In this document: positions 60,187 through 64,000 of the stretch, in pieces | Position numbering within the stretch: position 1 is the stretch's first letter | Layout of the letters: each line of letters starts with the position of its first letter | Origin: Ga0077536 sp043744805 | Lineage (GTDB): Bacteria > Pseudomonadota > Gammaproteobacteria > Ga0077536 | Direction of reading: 5' to 3' | Assembly (NCBI GenBank): GCA_043744805.1 | Contig: JAYTTZ010000113.1 | Location: forward strand, 1-64,000 | DNA: 64,000 nt | The notes under the pieces: generated by a model | Database searches by the model: none | Seen by the model: the letters and a program-made list of their open reading frames with translations, nothing else | What the model was told of the DNA's origin: nothing | Translations under genes and position numbers: made by a program

Positions 60187-62025
60187 TCAGGCCACCTTGT
60201 CCTGGAGGGTCTGCGCGGCGAGTGCGCGGGTCAGCGAAGAGACTTCGCGGGTGATGAAGCGCGCCGTGATGGGCGTGCCGTCGTAGTGGAGCACTGGCAG
60301 CACGCGAGCCGGGTCGACGCCAAGTTCGTTGACCAGGAGGGTGCGTACCTGGCCGTCGCGGTTCTGTTCCACCACGAATACCTGGTCGTGTTCGGCGATA
60401 AAATCCGCCACCACGTCGCTGAACGGGAAGGCCTGGAGTCGCAAGGTATCCACCGCCACGCCAGAGGCTTCCAGCGCTTCGAAGGCTTCGGCCATCGCCG
60501 GGCTCGTGGACCCGTAATAGATGACGCCGTAGCGCGTTGGCTTGCCGGACTTCCGGACCACCGGCTGCGGCACGAGGTTCTTGGCCGTGTCGAACTTACG
60601 CAACAGGCGTTGCACGTTGTAGAGGTAGTCGGGACCGGACTCGGAGTAATTGGCGTAGGCGTTCTTGGTGGTGCCGCGCGTGAAGTAGCCGCCTTTTTCC
60701 GGGTGCGTGCCGGGGTAGGTGCGGAAAGGAATGCCGTCACCGTCCACGTCGAGGTAGCGGCCGAACTCCTTGCCGGAATCGAGCATCTCGGCGGTCATCA
60801 CCTTGCCGCGATCATAGCGGCGGGCGTCGTCCCACACGAACGGCGCCGTGAGGCGCTGGTTCATGCCAATGTCCAGATCAGTCATCACGAACACCGGGGT
60901 CTGGAGGCGGTCGGCCAGATCAAGTGCGGCCGCCGCGTGCAGGAAGCACTCGTGTGGATCTTCCGGGAAGAGCAGCACGTGCTTGGTGTCACCGTGCGAC
61001 GCATAGGCACAGGCGAGGACGTCGGCCTGCTGCGTGCGGGTGGGCATGCCGGTGGACGGGCCACCGCGCTGGACGTTGATGATGGTCATCGGGATTTCGG
61101 CGAAGTAGGCGAGTCCGATGAATTCACCCATCAGCGAGACACCCGGACCGGAGGTGGTGGTGAAGGCGCGGGCGCCGTTCCAGCCAGCGCCAATCACAAT
61201 GCCGATCGAGGCGAGTTCGTCTTCGGCCTGGATGATGGCGTAGCTGCGTTCACCGGTTGCCGGATCTTCACGGTACTTCGTGCAGTACTTCTGGAAGGCT
61301 TCGGCCAGCGAGGATGACGGCGTGATCGGGTACCAGGCGCATACCGAGGCTCCGCCGTACACGCACCCGAGGCCGGCAGCGGTGTTGCCGTCGACGAAAA
61401 TCTTGTCACCCACGTTGTCGGCTTTCTGCACGCGCACGCCAAGCGGGTGCGGCAGGTTCTCGATCACCCATTCGCGACCCATCTTGAGCGCGTTCAGGTT
61501 GGGGGCGAGGAGTTTTTCCTTGCCCTTGTACTGCTCGGCGATGAGGGTCGCGAGCGTGTCGGCATCCATGTCGAGCAGCGCCGACAGCGCGCCCACGTAG
61601 ATGATGTTCTTGAACAACTGGCGTTGGCGCGGGTCGCTGTAGGTGGCGTTGCACAGCTCGGTCAGCGGGATGCCGATGACGTTGATGTCGGTGCGGAATT
61701 TAGACGGCGGCAGCGGCTTGGAGTTGTCGTAGAAGAGGTACCCGCCCGGCTCGATTTCCTTGAGATCGGCATCCCAGGTCTGCGGGTTCATGGCCACCAA
61801 CATATCGACGCCACCGCGGCGACCCAGCCAGCCGCGCTCGTTCACGCGCACTTCGTACCAGGTGGGCAGGCCCTGGATGTTGGACGGGAAGATGTTGCGC
61901 GGGCTGACCGGCACGCCCATGCGCAGGATGGCCTTGGCGAACAGTTCGTTCGCCGAGGCCGAGCCCGAGCCGTTGATATTCGCGAACTTGATGACGAAGT
62001 CGTTTACGGCAGTAATGGCGCTCAT
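60187..62025 (-). CDS. korA: 2-oxoacid:ferredoxin oxidoreductase subunit alpha, gamma-alpha fusion (KorA)
   Basis: The 612-residue protein combines the gamma domain (INGSGSASANELFAKAILRM, GLPTWYEVRVNERGWLGR) with the alpha domain (VYGGASVCAWYPITPSSSLA, QAEDELASIGIVIGAGWNGA, TSGPGVSLMGEFIGLAYF, RGGPSTGMPTRTQQADVL). The KorA family uses this fusion in proteobacteria such as Thauera. The ATG at 62025 follows GAGGAAGG and overlaps the upstream Fe-S subunit stop by 4 bp; a longer in-frame extension lies inside that gene. Confidence 0.94.
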   Translation of the reverse strand: MSAITAVNDFVIKFANINGSGSASANELFAKAILRMGVPVSPRNIFPSNIQGLPTWYEVRVNERGWLGRRGGVDMLVAMNPQTWDADLKEIEPGGYLFYDNSKPLPPSKFRTDINVIGIPLTELCNATYSDPRQRQLFKNIIYVGALSALLDMDADTLATLIAEQYKGKEKLLAPNLNALKMGREWVIENLPHPLGVRVQKADNVGDKIFVDGNTAAGLGCVYGGASVCAWYPITPSSSLAEAFQKYCTKYREDPATGERSYAIIQAEDELASIGIVIGAGWNGARAFTTTSGPGVSLMGEFIGLAYFAEIPMTIINVQRGGPSTGMPTRTQQADVLACAYASHGDTKHVLLFPEDPHECFLHAAAALDLADRLQTPVFVMTDLDIGMNQRLTAPFVWDDARRYDRGKVMTAEMLDSGKEFGRYLDVDGDGIPFRTYPGTHPEKGGYFTRGTTKNAYANYSESGPDYLYNVQRLLRKFDTAKNLVPQPVVRKSGKPTRYGVIYYGSTSPAMAEAFEALEASGVAVDTLRLQAFPFSDVVADFIAEHDQVFVVEQNRDGQVRTLLVNELGVDPARVLPVLHYDGTPITARFITREVSSLTRALAAQTLQDKVA

Positions 62026-63848
62026 GCGGCCTTCCTCGCAGTTTGTCGGGGTGCACAGCCATCGCTGGCGTGCGCGATTTCCAGCAGGAACTTCTGCATG
62101 TCCCACGCCCCGGTCGGGCACCGCTCGGCGCACAGCCCGCAGTGCAGGCAGACGTCCTCGTCCTTCGCCATGATGCGGCCGGTCTTGAGCGGCACGGACA
62201 CGTAGAGATCCTGCGTGAGGTTCTCGGCGGGCGCCATCAGGCGCTTGCGGACATCCGGCTCCTCGCCGTCTTCCGTGAAGCTGATGCAATCCATGGGGCA
62301 GATGTCCACGCAGGCATCGCATTCGATGCAGAGCGGCGGGGCGAACACGGTCTGGATGTCGCAGTTCAGGCAGCGTTGGGCTTCTTCGAACGCCGTCTTG
62401 GCGTCGAACCCGAGTTCCACTTCGATCTTGATGCTCTTCAGGGCGATTTCGGCCTTGGTCCAGGGCACCACGTGGCGGAGTTCGCGGGAGATGTCGTTGT
62501 CGTAGCTCCACTCGTGGATGCCCATCTTCTGCGAGATGAGGTTCACGTGTGGGGCAGGGCGGTCGGCAAGGTCCTGCTGGCTGGCGAAGCGATCGATGGA
62601 GATGGCCGCTTCGTGGCCGTGGGCCACCGCCCAGATGATGTTCTTGGGACCAAAGGCGGCGTCGCCGCCGAAGAACACCTGCGGCAAGGTGGACTGGTGG
62701 GTCTTCTCGTCCAGCACGGGCAGGCCCCATTGGTCGAATTCGAGGCCGAGGCCGTGCTCGATCCACGGGAAGGAGTTTTCCTGGCCGATGGCCACCAGGA
62801 CATCGTCACAGGGCACTAATTCGTCCGGTTCGCCGGTCGGGACCAGGCTGCGGCGGCCGCGTTCGTCGAACACGGCCTTGACCTTCTCGAAGGTCATGCC
62901 GGTGAGCTTGCCGTTGTCGTGTACGAAGGTCTTCGGCACGTAGTCATTGAGGAACGGGATGCCTTCGTGCATCGCGTCTTCCTTTTCCCACGGCGAGGCC
63001 TTCATCTCGTCAAAGCCGGAACGCACGATGACCTTGACGTCTTCGCCACCCAGGCGCTTCGAGGACCGGCAGCAGTCCATCGCGGTATTGCCGCCGCCGA
63101 GCACTATCACGCGCTGGCCGATTTTCTCGATGTGGCCAAAGGAGACCGAAGACAGCCAGTCGATGCCGATGTGGATGTTGGCGGCCGCTTCCTGCCGGCC
63201 GGGGATTTCGATGTCGCGGCCGCGCGGTGCGCCGCTGCCGATGAAAATGGCGTCGTAACCGCCGGTCAAGAGTTCACGCAGGGAGTCGATGCGCTCCCCG
63301 CCGCGGAATTCCACCCCCATATCGAGGATGTAGCCGGTTTCTTCGTCGATGACGGATTCCGGCAGGCGGAATCGCGGCACCTGCGTGCGCATGAAGCCGC
63401 CCGCCTTGGGGTCGCCATCGAACACCGTGACCGCGTAGCCCAGCGGGGCGAGATCGCGCGCCACAGTGAGCGAGGCGGGGCCCGCGCCGACACAGGCGAT
63501 GCGCTTGCCGTTGCGCTGCGCGGGCGCGGTGGGCATGCGCTTGGAGATGTCACCCTTGTGGTCCGCGGCAACGCGCTTCAGGCGGCAGATTGCCACCGGC
63601 TCCGGCTTATCCGCGTTGTGATCTTCCACCCGACCCCGGCGACAGGCGGGCTCGCAGGGGCGGTCGCACGTACGGCCAAGGATGCCGGGGAAGACATTCG
63701 ACTCCCAGTTGACCATGTACGCATCGGCGTAACGGCCATCGCTGATCAGGCGGATGTATTCGGGAACGGGGGTATGGGCCGGGCAGGCCCACTGGCAGTC
63801 GACAACCTTGTGGAAGTAGTCGGGATTTTGGGTATCAGTAGCGCGCAA
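62022..63848 (-). CDS. NAD(P)H-type FAD/Fe-S subunit of the kor operon (GltD/KorC-like)
   Basis: The 608-residue protein has a GltD-like amino-terminal cysteine region (DCQWACPAHTPVPEYIR and CDRPCEPACRRG), an FAD-binding loop (ACVGAGPASLTVARDLA) and an NAD(P)-binding loop (VIVLGGGNTAMDCCRS). Two carboxy-terminal [4Fe-4S] motifs follow (CIECDACVDICPMDC and CLHCGLCAERCPTG). It would link NAD(P)H to ferredoxin or to the KorAB complex. The best start is TTG at 63848, because an in-frame TAA lies just upstream. It is the first gene of the leftward operon. Confidence 0.9.
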   Translation of the reverse strand: MRATDTQNPDYFHKVVDCQWACPAHTPVPEYIRLISDGRYADAYMVNWESNVFPGILGRTCDRPCEPACRRGRVEDHNADKPEPVAICRLKRVAADHKGDISKRMPTAPAQRNGKRIACVGAGPASLTVARDLAPLGYAVTVFDGDPKAGGFMRTQVPRFRLPESVIDEETGYILDMGVEFRGGERIDSLRELLTGGYDAIFIGSGAPRGRDIEIPGRQEAAANIHIGIDWLSSVSFGHIEKIGQRVIVLGGGNTAMDCCRSSKRLGGEDVKVIVRSGFDEMKASPWEKEDAMHEGIPFLNDYVPKTFVHDNGKLTGMTFEKVKAVFDERGRRSLVPTGEPDELVPCDDVLVAIGQENSFPWIEHGLGLEFDQWGLPVLDEKTHQSTLPQVFFGGDAAFGPKNIIWAVAHGHEAAISIDRFASQQDLADRPAPHVNLISQKMGIHEWSYDNDISRELRHVVPWTKAEIALKSIKIEVELGFDAKTAFEEAQRCLNCDIQTVFAPPLCIECDACVDICPMDCISFTEDGEEPDVRKRLMAPAENLTQDLYVSVPLKTGRIMAKDEDVCLHCGLCAERCPTGAWDMQKFLLEIAHASDGCAPRQTARKAA

Positions 63849-64000
63849 CGCCTCTTACTCCATCGGACATTGGTGGGGCCTGCATTTACAGGCAATGCAA
63901 ACAGGGCGGCAGTGTAATGGACATACTTGAGCGTATGGAAGGTAAGTCCGGGGCTCTGATCGGATGCGGCGCTGCGCCATTTGTGGGCCGGTTCCAAGCC
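63849..64000 (-). other. Upstream region of the kor operon
   Basis: This 152-bp stretch to the window edge contains no gene on its own. It probably holds the promoter of the kor operon, but I see no convincing -10/-35 pair. Confidence 0.4.

Noticed and set aside
60286..61317. 343-codon frame opposite korA
   Set aside because: An antisense by-product of codon bias; no domain and no ribosome-binding site, while korA is a clear family member.
1..64000. tRNA, rRNA, CRISPR or complete insertion sequence
   Set aside because: No cloverleaf, repeat-spacer pattern or transposase was recognised; gaps between genes are mostly shorter than 200 bp and were read individually.

Overview
The window is about 64 kb of high-GC DNA (roughly two thirds G+C) packed with bacterial protein genes. 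I saw no rRNA, tRNA or CRISPR array. The gene content points to a Proteobacterium, most likely beta or gamma: Hsp15, HrpA, ParE/ParC, an OprI/Lpp-like alanine-zipper lipoprotein, DUF423, MtgA and FolE2. Methanofuran/methanopterin-type genes at the left edge and a pqqB gene suggest C1 (methylotrophic) chemistry. The right-hand half suggests a degrader of aromatic, alicyclic or steroid-like compounds. I cannot name a species.

Left part (1-7.9 kb): the end of an MfnB-like methanofuran synthesis gene and a pterin carbinolamine dehydratase-like gene, then a decayed Old Yellow Enzyme gene, then an almost complete molybdenum cofactor set. That set is moaC on one strand, moaD-moaE-pqqB on the other, and moaA, a mobA-mobB fusion and moeA in one leftward unit; moaB lies at 18.3 kb.

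Middle (7.4-35 kb): mostly housekeeping. It holds a CYTH triphosphatase, an AmpG-like permease, a PP2C-membrane-FGE fusion protein, a DASS transporter, HrpA, a CPA2 antiporter, Hsp15, DUF423, an L,D-transpeptidase, an alanine-zipper lipoprotein, a Nudix hydrolase, an HNH nuclease, MazG, FolE2, XseB-IspA, a rubrerythrin/Fe-S protein/DUF3501 operon behind a striking palindromic operator, ParE-ParC, DinB, an esterase and an alkyladenine glycosylase.

Right part (35-64 kb): an accessory, CoA-centred catabolic region. It has a deazaflavin-type nitroreductase-family protein, a thioesterase, an acyl-CoA synthetase, several crotonases (one truncated, one reduced to a pseudogene), a Rieske oxygenase with its TetR regulator, SDRs, a thiolase-like protein paired with a DUF35 zinc-ribbon protein, and an LLM-class (F420-type) oxidoreductase. 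Embedded in it is a tungsten-type aldehyde:ferredoxin oxidoreductase with a four-cluster ferredoxin subunit and its own MoaD-like sulfur carrier. Divergent from these are a small unknown protein, a cysteine-less rhodanese and an SDR without the catalytic lysine. A 2-oxoacid:ferredoxin oxidoreductase operon (KorA, KorB and an NAD(P)H/FAD/Fe-S subunit) closes the window and could supply low-potential ferredoxin. RecQ, a PaaI thioesterase, a 40-residue PhnA zinc ribbon, a tandem cNMP-binding protein, a glutamine amidotransferase and MtgA are interspersed.

Decay is concentrated at 1.2-1.65 kb, 40.9-43.6 kb (including a 144-bp MITE-like repeat), 54.7-55.2 kb and 57.9-58.2 kb, which suggests recent gene turnover in the accessory part.
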